From NCBI GenBank assembly GCA_029265315.1, contig JAJUJM010000005.1, forward strand, positions 1 to 64,000: DNA of 64,000 nt. The letters are read 5' to 3'. Below are positions 50,718 through 58,291 of the stretch, one piece after another. The first letter of the stretch is position 1. Each line of letters begins with the position of its first letter. The stretch is from Actinomycetota bacterium. Its GTDB lineage: Bacteria; Actinomycetota; Coriobacteriia; Anaerosomatales; PHET01. The notes under the pieces were generated by a model, which had not been told where the DNA came from, ran no database searches, and saw only the letters and a program-made list of their open reading frames with translations. Both the position numbers and the translations under genes were made by a program.

Positions 50718-50973
50718 GACTCGCCACTCCTCGTCGTTCGCACCATACGTAGCGGACCCTCGTGACAGGTATCGCACGCCGGGCCGGCTTCGCACATCAG
50801 GCGTATCCCGAGACCGAGAGCGCGCTTCCCTTACCCGGCATGCGCCGTATCGAACCCCCAAGCACGCGAGTCACACTGCAAGAGGTTGCGTTCACGCCAC
50901 GAAGCGGACCAGACTGTTGTGAGCGCCTTCGACGCGACCCATGCACTCTTTTGGTCAACATCGGAAGGACCGC

Positions 50974-52107
50974 ATGAAGCTGCTCAGAGCGCCTTCACGG
51001 TTCACGTGGCTCGTCGCCACGATCCTGACGGCCGCCATCGTGTCGGAACCGGCCTTCGCCGGCCTGCCGAAACCAGCGGTGTCAGCCCCCGCCGTCCAGC
51101 TCACCACCATCGACGGGGCGCCTCTCTGGAGTCGCAACCCGAACACCGCGCGTCCCGTGGCGAGCACGATCAAGCTGCTCAATGCGCTCGTGGTGGTCGA
51201 ACGCGCAGCGCTCACCGAGATCGTCACGGTGCCAGCCCGCTCGGCGGCCATCGAGGACGGTGATATCGGTCTCGTCTCCGGCCAGCAGGTGACCGTGGGT
51301 GAGCTTCTCGACATGATGCTCGTGGCTTCGGCCAACGACGCCGCCTCCGCCTTGGCCATACACGTCTCAGGCAGCGAGCGCAGGCACGTGCAGCGCATGA
51401 ACGCCAAAGCCAGGCAGCTCGGGCTGACCGGGACGGTGGCGACCGACCCTCACGGATTGGGCAAGCGAGAGCGCTCGACCGCCCGCGACCTCGCGGTCCT
51501 CGGCCGGGCCGTGCTCGCCGAACCCGTCCTGCGCAGGATCATCGTGAAGCGAAAGGTCGCGCTGCCACGCCCCGGGGCCAAGCCTGAATGGGTGCCCGCG
51601 ACCAACCACCTGCTGGGCTCGTATCCGGGAATCAGCGGCATCAAGACGGGCTACACGCGGCCCGCCGGCTACTGCTTCGTGGCTTCGGCGAAGCGGGGCG
51701 GCGTCGAGATCGTCGGAGTCATCCTTGGTGCGCCGACGCTCAACAGCCGGTTCGACCAGATGCGGACCCTGCTCGATTGGGGTTTCGCACACACCCGCGT
51801 GCGTACGCTCATCACGAGCGACACGACGCTGGCGGCCCACTGGTCGACTGACGCGTCCGACCAACCCATCGTGGTCCGCCCGGCGTGGACTGTTCGCCGC
51901 GCGCTTCTGGACGGCGCGAAACCGCCGACTCGGTTGGTCCGGGTCGCTGCGAGCGTCGTCCCGCCGGTTGCGGCCGGAAGCCATGTGGGCGAACTCGACC
52001 TCATGGTGGGAGGCCAGGTCATCGCGACCGTCCCTCTGCTCGCGGCCCCCGACCCGTCGAACGCGCCCACACAGACACCGGTCGTTCGGGGCGGCTCGCG
52101 AGAGTGA
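50974..52107 (+). CDS. D-alanyl-D-alanine carboxypeptidase (PBP5/DacF type)
   Basis: A 377-residue exported serine peptidase. The signal peptide is near 8-28. The active-site motifs are ASTIKLLNAL (SxxK) near 62, VASANDAA (SxN) and SGIKTGYTRPAG (KTG) near 223. It trims the D-Ala pentapeptide of peptidoglycan. The C-terminal domain after about 290 is a small beta domain without a clear membrane anchor. ATG 50974 has GGAAGGA at 6 bases. The next 600 bases hold a promoter and an open frame without a start. Confidence 0.92.
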   Translation: MKLLRAPSRFTWLVATILTAAIVSEPAFAGLPKPAVSAPAVQLTTIDGAPLWSRNPNTARPVASTIKLLNALVVVERAALTEIVTVPARSAAIEDGDIGLVSGQQVTVGELLDMMLVASANDAASALAIHVSGSERRHVQRMNAKARQLGLTGTVATDPHGLGKRERSTARDLAVLGRAVLAEPVLRRIIVKRKVALPRPGAKPEWVPATNHLLGSYPGISGIKTGYTRPAGYCFVASAKRGGVEIVGVILGAPTLNSRFDQMRTLLDWGFAHTRVRTLITSDTTLAAHWSTDASDQPIVVRPAWTVRRALLDGAKPPTRLVRVAASVVPPVAAGSHVGELDLMVGGQVIATVPLLAAPDPSNAPTQTPVVRGGSRE

Positions 52108-52180
52108 GCGCAGCGTTCGAGGGACATGCGACCGTCTGACGGCCGCATGCACCGTTCACGAAGAGTTCACGCAAGACCCC

Positions 52181-52210
52181 TTGACCCCGTCTCCGCCGCG
52201 GCGATACGTT
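52181..52210 (+). promoter_or_regulatory. sigma70-like promoter upstream of the rlpA-like gene
   Basis: TTGACC (52181-52186) and TACGTT (52205-52210), spaced 18 bp, predict a start near 52217. A GCACCTC / GAGGTGC hairpin (52226-52249) lies just downstream. A leader of about 500 bases would precede the RlpA-like gene. Confidence 0.4.
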
Positions 52211-52261
52211 CGTCTCAGCTGGCTTGCACCTCGCCAACGGTCGAGGTGCCTGGTGCGGTGA

Positions 52262-52603
52262 GGGAGGTTCGTCTTCCCCACAAGCGGTGACACCGCCGTC
52301 CTCGACGCAGGGGTCCTGTGCACCCTGCTCCCCGCACTCGTCGTCCGCCACACGTCCGACCCCAACGCCGCCGTGCTCCGACTCTGGACAGCTCGCGCCG
52401 AGGGGCTCACCGGCGCTTGGGCGGGCAAGATCGGGTCGCACGAAGCGCACCACCGCTTCGGAAGACTGGGCCGTCTGCCCCACCTGCAACTGAACCTCTG
52501 GCGAGTCGGCGTGAAGGGCTCTGGTATCTCGCTGCGCCTCCCTCTTGTGGGTGCGGCATCTTCGATCCTGCCACTGCTGCCGCCCGTGCCGGCGGCCGAG
52601 TAG
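52262..52603 (+). pseudogene. open frame without a start codon, possible gene remnant
   Basis: 113 codons from just after TGA 52259-52261 to TAG 52601-52603, with no ATG. The product has protein-like composition (LPALVVRHTSDPNAAVLRLW, GRLPHLQLNLWRVGVKGSG). The first in-frame usual start is a GTG at 52373. A strong purine run (GAGGGAGG) sits at its beginning, but no start follows it. It may be a decayed gene or a chance frame in the 600-base gap before the rlpA-like gene. Confidence 0.3.
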
Positions 52604-52742
52604 CCCCCTTTCCCCGCAGCCCACCGCCACCGCCCGGCGACCCCGATCGCGTCCGACGGCGTCCGTACGCGACGACATGGCCCCCCACGGGGTATCCTTG
52701 CCGGTACTCATGTCGTACGCGAACCTCATAAGCACGCGCACG

Positions 52743-53648
52743 ATGAAGGCGCGCACGGTCGCCACGCTGTTCCTCGCCATCGTGTTCGCTCTGTCCGCGC
52801 CCCGGCCCTGCACTGCCGCCCCCTCGGCTCAGGACGTGAGCGCGGCGCGGGCCGCCGTGGAGCGCGCGGTCGCGCGTCGAACCGCCGCCGAGGCACGTGC
52901 TGCAGCCACCGCCTCCCGACTCCGCCGCGCCAGCGCGGAGCTCGACCGGCTCATCGCGCTACAGCAGGCGGCACAACGCAGGCTGGACTCACACGCGAAC
53001 GCGACGTACCGGTCGGGCCAGATCTCGTTCGTCGAGGTGCTGGTCCACGCGGTCGATTTCGCCGATTTCTCGGCCCGCTGGGCCCTGCTGACCAGAGTCA
53101 ACGAGTCAGAGGCGCGCACCATCCGACAGCTCAAGGCGGCCCGGGCCAACGCGCGGACCGCGGCACGAAAGCTGATGGCGCTCCAAGAGAGACAGGCACG
53201 CGAAGCGCAGGCGCTTGAGGCGGAGGCCGCACGCGCGAGAAGGACGCTCGCGGCGAGTCGTGAAGCGTACGCCGAGTACCAGCGGCGGGTGCGAGCGGCG
53301 CGCAGCACCGTGGTCGAAGAACCTGAACGGCCCCGCCCGGCACCGGCCCCCACGCCGACCGGAAGCGGCGCGTGGCGCAGAGCCGTGGCGTCACACTACG
53401 GGCGCAACTTCACCGGCCGTGGCGCGAGCGGAGAGCGGATCGGGCCGTACTCCATGATCGTGGCCCACAGGTCCCTGCCGTTCGGCACACTCGTCGAGTT
53501 CCGCTACCGAGGCAAGACGGCCGTCGCCCGCGTGGCCGATCGCGGTCCCTTCGTCCGGGGCCGGGAGTGGGACCTGGGTCCCGGCGTCGTCAGGGTCTTG
53601 GGGTTCAGCGGGGTGCATCCAGTCGACTACCGGATCATCGGACGCTGA
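52743..53648 (+). CDS. RlpA-like DPBB protein with PcsB-like coiled coil
   Basis: About 301 residues from ATG 52743 (or 312 from ATG 52710; neither has a clear RBS). A signal peptide (ARTVATLFLAIVFALSA) is followed by a long Ala/Arg-rich coiled coil (to about 185, with FVEVLVHAVDFADFSARWALL in its middle) and a Pro-rich hinge (RPAPAPTPTGSG). The C-terminal double-psi beta-barrel (about 205-301) has ASHYGRNFTGRGASGERI, AHRSLPFGTLVEF and VADRGPFVRGREWDLG, as in RlpA and related peptidoglycan-processing domains. It is likely a cell-wall enzyme or adaptor acting at the surface. Confidence 0.8.
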   Translation: MKARTVATLFLAIVFALSAPRPCTAAPSAQDVSAARAAVERAVARRTAAEARAAATASRLRRASAELDRLIALQQAAQRRLDSHANATYRSGQISFVEVLVHAVDFADFSARWALLTRVNESEARTIRQLKAARANARTAARKLMALQERQAREAQALEAEAARARRTLAASREAYAEYQRRVRAARSTVVEEPERPRPAPAPTPTGSGAWRRAVASHYGRNFTGRGASGERIGPYSMIVAHRSLPFGTLVEFRYRGKTAVARVADRGPFVRGREWDLGPGVVRVLGFSGVHPVDYRIIGR

Positions 53649-53686
53649 CGCGACCCGGCCCCCTCCTTCCCAATGAGAGGAGTCCA

Positions 53687-54070
53687 ATGCCTCGCACGCC
53701 ACACCACAGCCCGAACGGACCCGCCGCTGTCGGCCCCTACTCGCACGGGGTCTGGGCCGGCGACCTGCTGTACCTGTCGGGTCAGGTGCCCATCGACCCC
53801 GCGACGGGGCGAATCGCCCCGGGCGGCGTCGCGGAACAGACCGAGCAGGTCTTCGCAAACCTCACGGCGGTCCTGGCTGACGCCGGGCTTACGACAGACG
53901 ACGTCGTGAAGGTGAACGTCTTCCTCGTTGACATGGCCGACTTCGCGGAGATGAACGAAGTCTACGCGAAGCGCTTCAGCGAGCCGTACCCCGCACGCTC
54001 CACCGTGGCGGTAGCCGGTCTGCCGCTGGGCGCCCGCGTCGAGATCGAAGTCGTGGCGAAGCGAAGCTGA
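53687..54070 (+). CDS. ridA: RidA family reactive-enamine deaminase
   Basis: A 127-residue YjgF/RidA protein that hydrolyses reactive imine/enamine intermediates from PLP enzymes. Typical motifs: AVGPYSHGVWAGDLLYLSGQVPID, VVKVNVFLVDMADFAEMNEVYAKRF, YPARSTVAVAGLPLGARVEIEVVA; the Arg in PARSTV is the catalytic one. AGGAG precedes ATG 53687 closely. It follows the RlpA-like gene on the same strand by 38 bases and may be read through from it. The identification is strong. Confidence 0.95.
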   Translation: MPRTPHHSPNGPAAVGPYSHGVWAGDLLYLSGQVPIDPATGRIAPGGVAEQTEQVFANLTAVLADAGLTTDDVVKVNVFLVDMADFAEMNEVYAKRFSEPYPARSTVAVAGLPLGARVEIEVVAKRS

Positions 54071-54219
54071 CGGTCGAGCGACACGTCGCGTACCGGTTAT
54101 CTGTTGTACAGCCAGCCCGTCCGTGAGATCCCCGGCGAATCGTGGGCCATTATCGGCAGGTGCGGTCGACAACCTTAGAATCTGCGCTCTACAAGCCGCG
54201 CCGGCATCGCAGCCCCCGC

Positions 54220-55005
54220 TCAGCGGACGGTCACGTACCTGCTTGCGCTCGACCAGTGAGCGAGGTGCTCGTCATCGGCCGGCGCATACGCCCGGAGCTT
54301 CCACGTACCGCGTTCGGTCAGACGCATCCGCACCGAGTACTTCGAGTACGCCGAGTAGTCGGACACAGCCGCCTTGACGTAGCCATAGGACTTCCACTTC
54401 GTGGCCGAGATACGCTTCCAGCGATAGATGCGGACCGAGTACGCGGCTGGGTGACGCGGCTTCAGATAGCCGAACACCGTGAACGGCGCCCCACGAGAGA
54501 CCGCCTTGGGCGCGCTGGGCGTCGACAGCAGATCGGGAGCGGTCTTGGGAGGCGCCGCCGTGACGACGAACGTGAAGAAGTAACTCGAGTCGTCCTTGTC
54601 GAACGTGAAGACCCTGAACAGGAAGTCGCCTGACCGGTCAGCGGTGTAGGTGAAGGACTTGCCGGGGCCTTGCTCACTGGCGACGTAGGATTGCCGACCG
54701 TCTGTCGTACCCGGCGGGTACAGGCGGAGGTACACGTCGTCGCCGGCCTCAGAGGTGACCGTGAGCGTCGCACTCACCGTCTGACCCTTGACGAGCGCAA
54801 TGCGCCACCACTGGTACGGTGCACGGTATTGGTTGCCCGCACCGTATTGGGGACTGACCGCGTATGGTGGGTTCTCGGGCACCGTGTTGTCATCGGCCAG
54901 CGCGAAGCCCGGTACCACAAGGCAGACCGCCAGACTCACCATGACGGCGAATGCGATGGTCCTCGCTTGCGACCGAGGCCTCCAACAAGCTATCGACGAA
55001 TTCAT
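54220..55005 (-). CDS. secreted PPC-like beta protein (paralogue)
   Basis: A 261-residue exported protein. The signal peptide spans about 15-37, followed by a PPC-type beta-sandwich (about 50-150: YQWWRIALVKGQTVSATLTV, GDDVYLRLYPPGT, SGDFLFRVFTFDKDDSSYFF). The C-terminal module (about 165-261) has VFGYLKPRHPAAYSVRIYRWKR and ERGTWKLRAYAPAD and ends RYVTVR. It shares the layout with the genes at 4690-5490 and 62160-62819. GGGAGGAG lies about 8 bases before ATG 55005. Probable extracellular ligand-binding protein. Confidence 0.75.
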   Translation of the reverse strand: MNSSIACWRPRSQARTIAFAVMVSLAVCLVVPGFALADDNTVPENPPYAVSPQYGAGNQYRAPYQWWRIALVKGQTVSATLTVTSEAGDDVYLRLYPPGTTDGRQSYVASEQGPGKSFTYTADRSGDFLFRVFTFDKDDSSYFFTFVVTAAPPKTAPDLLSTPSAPKAVSRGAPFTVFGYLKPRHPAAYSVRIYRWKRISATKWKSYGYVKAAVSDYSAYSKYSVRMRLTERGTWKLRAYAPADDEHLAHWSSASRYVTVR

Positions 55006-55295
55006 GCTGTCGCCTCCTCCCTAAGGCGGTGGACGAAACTCCCGCGTTGAGTTTTCCCTCACGAGGAGAGGATACCTGCAGCCGTTCGGCAAGACGTCGC
55101 TGCTGTTCCAGCCACGAACGTCTCGGGCACATCCTCCGGGAACGGCCCCCCGGCTCAGCGTGGACCAGAGCTCACGCACAGAACTCATACGAATCATCTC
55201 ACGACCAGCAGGGTAGTTAATCCGCTAAAGGTCGCGCCATCGGGGGCGCGACACACCACGGTTGGGTCTAGGAGAGTCGGAGGGAGTGGCCGCTG
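55006..55295. other. divergent promoter region with a leader hairpin
   Basis: The gap between two divergent genes holds no supported gene. A perfect GTCGCGCC / GGCGCGAC stem (55231-55238, 55245-55252) with a 6-base loop lies upstream of the plus-strand AOC-barrel gene and could form in its leader. No clear promoter was assigned. Confidence 0.4.
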
Positions 55296-55802
55296 ATGGA
55301 TGGACGAATAGGACGACGCGAGGCGATACGGCGCACCTTCCTTGCGGCGGCAGCGCTGTTCGGCCTCACGACGGTCGGCACCGCCGCCGGAGCGGTTCGG
55401 TCAGCGCCGGCGGGCCGAGTGATGCGCCTGTCAGGAACCGACTGGCACCGCCAGTCATCGTCGAGCGATGCGGGCCTTCCCCCGGAGCCGGGAGAACGCG
55501 CCGGTGTGACCGGGGTGCTTGTGGACGAGGGTGGCGATACCGTCGGCACTTTCCGAGCCGCTTCGTTCCTCAATGAGGCGCTGTGGGCCGACGGCCAGAC
55601 AGTGAGTCTGGAGTTCCACACGTTCGACATGGGACCCGATGTGCTGTTCGGCTTGGGCGAGGACAGGGGCCCGGACGGTGTCTTCGCGGTCGTCGGCGGA
55701 ACAGGCCGCTTCTCCGGGGCCCGCGGCAGCTACAAGGCCGTGCAGTCGCCGTACGAGACAGGTGGCGACGGGACCGCGCACTTCGAATTCACGCTCCTCT
55801 GA
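55296..55802 (+). CDS. Tat-exported allene-oxide-cyclase/dirigent-like barrel protein
   Basis: A 168-residue protein with an N-terminal RRxxxRR and hydrophobic stretch (IGRREAIRRTFLAAAALFGLTTVGTAAG), suggestive of a twin-arginine signal. The mature part is beta-rich with a terminal GVFAVVGGTGRFSGARGSYKAV, characteristic of the AOC-barrel/dirigent fold (GGTGxFxGARG). That fold contains plant cyclases/dirigents and bacterial proteins of unknown role; no catalytic claim is made. GGAGGGAG precedes ATG 55296. It is 29 bases from the Hcp-like gene, likely one operon. Confidence 0.75.
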   Translation: MDGRIGRREAIRRTFLAAAALFGLTTVGTAAGAVRSAPAGRVMRLSGTDWHRQSSSSDAGLPPEPGERAGVTGVLVDEGGDTVGTFRAASFLNEALWADGQTVSLEFHTFDMGPDVLFGLGEDRGPDGVFAVVGGTGRFSGARGSYKAVQSPYETGGDGTAHFEFTLL

Positions 55803-55831
55803 ACCAGGTTTGAGCGAAAGGGGTCATCAAG

Positions 55832-56389
55832 ATGGCAGTGGATTTCTACTTGAAGATCGACACCGTCGAGGGTGAAAGTGAAGATGCGGCGCACCAGGGT
55901 TGGATTGATGTCCTCTCGTTCAGCTGGGGCGTGAGTCAACCGGCGTTCAAGATGGCCATCGGTGTCGGTGCGGGCACCGGAAGCGCGCGGGCAGCGTTCA
56001 AGCCTCTCACGATCATCAAGCAGGTTGACAAGGCGTCGCCGCTGCTCTTCAGGCAGTCGGCCAACGGCCGTCGCATCCCCTCCGCCACTCTCGAGGTCGT
56101 CTTGCGCCTCGAGGGCGACCGCGCCGGTCACGTCCTGTACGCCTATAAGTTCGAAGAGATACTGGTGACCTCGGTGAGCGTCTCAGGAGAGACGTCGGAT
56201 GACACTGGCGCGGCGACTGACCGACCCTCGGCCAGCGCGACCACGGGCGGCGGCGATGACCGGCCCCTTGAAAGCGTCACGCTCAACTACAGCCGCATGC
56301 AGGTCACCTACACCGGCATCCAGCCTGATGGGACCGCCGCCCCGCCGATAAGAGCCGGCTGGGACCTCAAGGTCAACAAGCCCTTATGA
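55832..56389 (+). CDS. Hcp-family protein (type VI tube-like), orphan
   Basis: A 185-residue Hcp1-family protein. The N-terminus DFYLKIDTVEGESEDAAHQGWIDVLSFSWGVSQ and later ASPLLFRQSANGRRIPSATLEVVL, with C-terminal ESVTLNYSRMQVTYTG, match the Hcp beta-barrel ring pattern. No signal peptide. A Thr/Asp/Gly-rich insert (about 128-148) precedes the last strands. No VgrG, TssB/C or baseplate genes are in the window, so a type VI injector role is not supported. It follows the AOC-barrel gene closely and a strong terminator closes the unit. Confidence 0.85.
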   Translation: MAVDFYLKIDTVEGESEDAAHQGWIDVLSFSWGVSQPAFKMAIGVGAGTGSARAAFKPLTIIKQVDKASPLLFRQSANGRRIPSATLEVVLRLEGDRAGHVLYAYKFEEILVTSVSVSGETSDDTGAATDRPSASATTGGGDDRPLESVTLNYSRMQVTYTGIQPDGTAAPPIRAGWDLKVNKPL

Positions 56390-56440
56390 CGAAGCGAGAG
56401 TCGTTCGCGACTCGCCCGAAGCCTCCATTGTCACGAAACA

Positions 56441-56475
56441 AGCGCCCCGCTCGTCTCGACAGGTGGGCGGGGCGC
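56441..56475 (+). terminator. terminator after the AOC-barrel/Hcp pair
   Basis: A 9-bp stem GCGCCCCGC / GCGGGGCGC with a 16-base loop, then CTGCTTCG. It starts about 50 bases after the Hcp stop. Confidence 0.7.
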
Positions 56476-56515
56476 CTGCTTCGTCCGCCGGCGTGATTCA
56501 ACTCGTCACACGTGA

Positions 56516-56547
56516 ACGCCCGCCTCCCACCCAAGGAAGACGGGCGT
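56516..56547 (-). terminator. hairpin downstream of tRNA-Ser
   Basis: ACGCCCG / CGGGCGT (7 bp) with an 18-base loop lies 14 bases past the tRNA-Ser 3' end on the minus strand; a weak T-run follows. Confidence 0.5.
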
Positions 56548-56561
56548 CGTCGCGATTCGTC

Positions 56562-56654
56562 TGGCGGAGAGGGAGGGATTCGAACCCTCGTCGGAGGGGT
56601 TACCCCCGAAACGGTTTTCGAGACCGCCGCATTCAACCACTCTGCCACCTCTCC
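56562..56654 (-). tRNA. tRNA-Ser (anticodon CGA)
   Basis: A 93-base tRNA on the minus strand with a long variable arm. The acceptor is GGAGAGG / CCTCTCC, then G and encoded CCA. The anticodon loop is CTCGAAA, giving CGA. The T arm is GAGGGTTCGAATCCCTC. Confidence 0.94.
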
Positions 56655-56686
56655 GCGGTGGCCGCCCTCATAGGGCGCAGGTTCGC

Positions 56687-56715
56687 AGTATAGCGAGCAG
56701 GCGGCGGCGCAACAA
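56687..56715 (-). promoter_or_regulatory. promoter of tRNA-Ser
   Basis: On the minus strand, TTGTTG (56710-56715) and TATACT (56687-56692) are spaced 17 bp, with a start predicted about 26 bases before the tRNA. Confidence 0.65.
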
Positions 56716-56775
56716 TCGGTCGCCTCCACCAATCCATCGCCACCGCGCGGACACGCGACCCGCGCTCGTTTCGCC

Positions 56776-58107
56776 TCACCCCTTGCGTGCGTCCGGCGTC
56801 GTGGGAGCCGGGCGCTGCCCCAGCGCGGCGCTCTTCACGGTGATGACTCGCTCGCGACGGTTCATCGCGAACAGGCCCCACAGCCACCGAGCCGTGACTT
56901 CGACCTTTGCGAAGAAGCCCTCCACATACCACGCGTGGAGGATGGCCCACAGCACCGAACCGGCGAACCCTGACAGCTTGATGACCCCGAACGCATCGGC
57001 GACTGCGTTGCCGCGGCCGATCTGCGCCATCGTGCCCTTGTTGAAGTACTTGAACGGTCCCGGGTCCTTACGCAGGCCGAGCTCGGCGAGAATCGTCTTG
57101 CCCACGTGCTTGCCCTCCTGCATCGCGGGCTGCGCGACCATGGGCAGGTCACCCTGGTTCGCGGCGTCCCCGATGACGAATATCTCGGGGTAACCCGGCA
57201 CTCGGCAGTGGTCATCGACGATGATCCGACCGTAGCGGTCCGTGGGAGCGCCGGTCGCTGCGGCGAGCTGGTCACCGATCGCCGTGGCGCGCATGCCTGC
57301 GGCCCACAGGATCATCTTCGCCTCGATGCGCCCTCGTTCTCCATCGGGACCCTCGATCTCGACCGCGCCGTCACACACGTTCGTGACGCGCGTGTTGAGC
57401 ATCACCTCGACTCCGGAGCGGCGCAGCGCCCGCAACGCGGCCTCGCGCAGCTTCGGGTCGAACGGCCCGAGCACGTGCGGCGCGGCGTCGATGAGCACGA
57501 TGCGCGTCTTCGACGGGTCGAACTTGCGGAAGTCGCGACGCAGCACGGTGCGGGTCAGCTGGGCGATGGCCCCCGCCATCTCCACGCCTGTCGGGCCGGC
57601 GCCGACGATCGCGAACGTCGTCCACTTGGCCAGCTGTTCCGGATCATCCTCGAGCTCGGCGATCTCAAGCGAGCTCAGGATGCGGCTGCGCAACCAGATC
57701 GCGTCGTCGATCGTCTTGAGTGTCGCCACGCAGCGCGCGTACTCGTCGTGGCCGAAGTAGTCGGTCCGCACTCCGGGCGCGAATACGAGCACGTCGTACT
57801 CGAAGAACTCCTCAGGCCCATCGGGCCGTACGAGCACGAGCGTGCGTTCATCCGGATTGATGCGCGTCACGGTACCCAAGACGACACGCGCGTTGGGCTG
57901 ATGCCTCAGCATGCTGCGCAACGACGGCGCCACCTGGCCCGGCGAGAGGACACCCACGGCCACCTGGTACATCATCGCCTGGTAGAGCTGGTGGTTCGCC
58001 TTGTCGATGATGGTGATGTCGACGGGCGCCTTGCGCAGCTTCGTGGCAGCGTACATGCCGCCGAGCCCGCCTCCCACGATCACCACACGCGTGCGTGTCT
58101 CATTCAC
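56776..58107 (-). CDS. ndh: NAD(P)/FAD oxidoreductase, type II NADH dehydrogenase-like
   Basis: A 443-residue flavoprotein. The N-terminal FAD Rossmann motif is VVIVGGGLGGMYAATKL, the NAD-binding motif is FAIVGAGPTGVEMAGAIA near 165, and IFVIGDAANQG near 305 binds FAD. The C-terminal hydrophobic/basic region (LWAILHAWYVEGFFAKVEVTARW) suggests membrane association as in NDH-2. It likely oxidises NADH with quinone reduction without proton pumping. GTG 58107 has AGAGG at 6 bases; the longer upstream frame is composed of unrelated Arg/Thr-rich sequence. Confidence 0.88.
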   Translation of the reverse strand: MNETRTRVVIVGGGLGGMYAATKLRKAPVDITIIDKANHQLYQAMMYQVAVGVLSPGQVAPSLRSMLRHQPNARVVLGTVTRINPDERTLVLVRPDGPEEFFEYDVLVFAPGVRTDYFGHDEYARCVATLKTIDDAIWLRSRILSSLEIAELEDDPEQLAKWTTFAIVGAGPTGVEMAGAIAQLTRTVLRRDFRKFDPSKTRIVLIDAAPHVLGPFDPKLREAALRALRRSGVEVMLNTRVTNVCDGAVEIEGPDGERGRIEAKMILWAAGMRATAIGDQLAAATGAPTDRYGRIIVDDHCRVPGYPEIFVIGDAANQGDLPMVAQPAMQEGKHVGKTILAELGLRKDPGPFKYFNKGTMAQIGRGNAVADAFGVIKLSGFAGSVLWAILHAWYVEGFFAKVEVTARWLWGLFAMNRRERVITVKSAALGQRPAPTTPDARKG

Positions 58108-58291
58108 GGGCAACCTCTGGCTCTCGCAGAACGGATAGAGCTTCCTACGACATGTATAGCCCATTCCCCTGCGAAGAGCGCGAAGCATCACTCCGCAAGA
58201 CGCGCCTACAAGGCGGCCAGCGCGTGTCTCTCGCAGGTTCAGGCCACGTGATGTCGAAATGCACCACAACGCCGCAACGGAAAGGGCCGCC

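Noticed and set aside
50720-50800. CRP-like site before the hemerythrin gene (TGCGA-N6-TCACG)
   Set aside because: Two mismatches in the ten key positions; too weak to report as a site.
52217-52740. ydaO-type c-di-AMP riboswitch before the RlpA-like gene
   Set aside because: Such riboswitches often precede cell-wall genes in actinobacteria, but its conserved blocks were not found; only a short GCACCTC/GAGGTGC hairpin is there.
55832-56389. Evidence for a type VI secretion system
   Set aside because: Only an Hcp-family gene is present; no VgrG, sheath, baseplate or TssM/L genes in the window.
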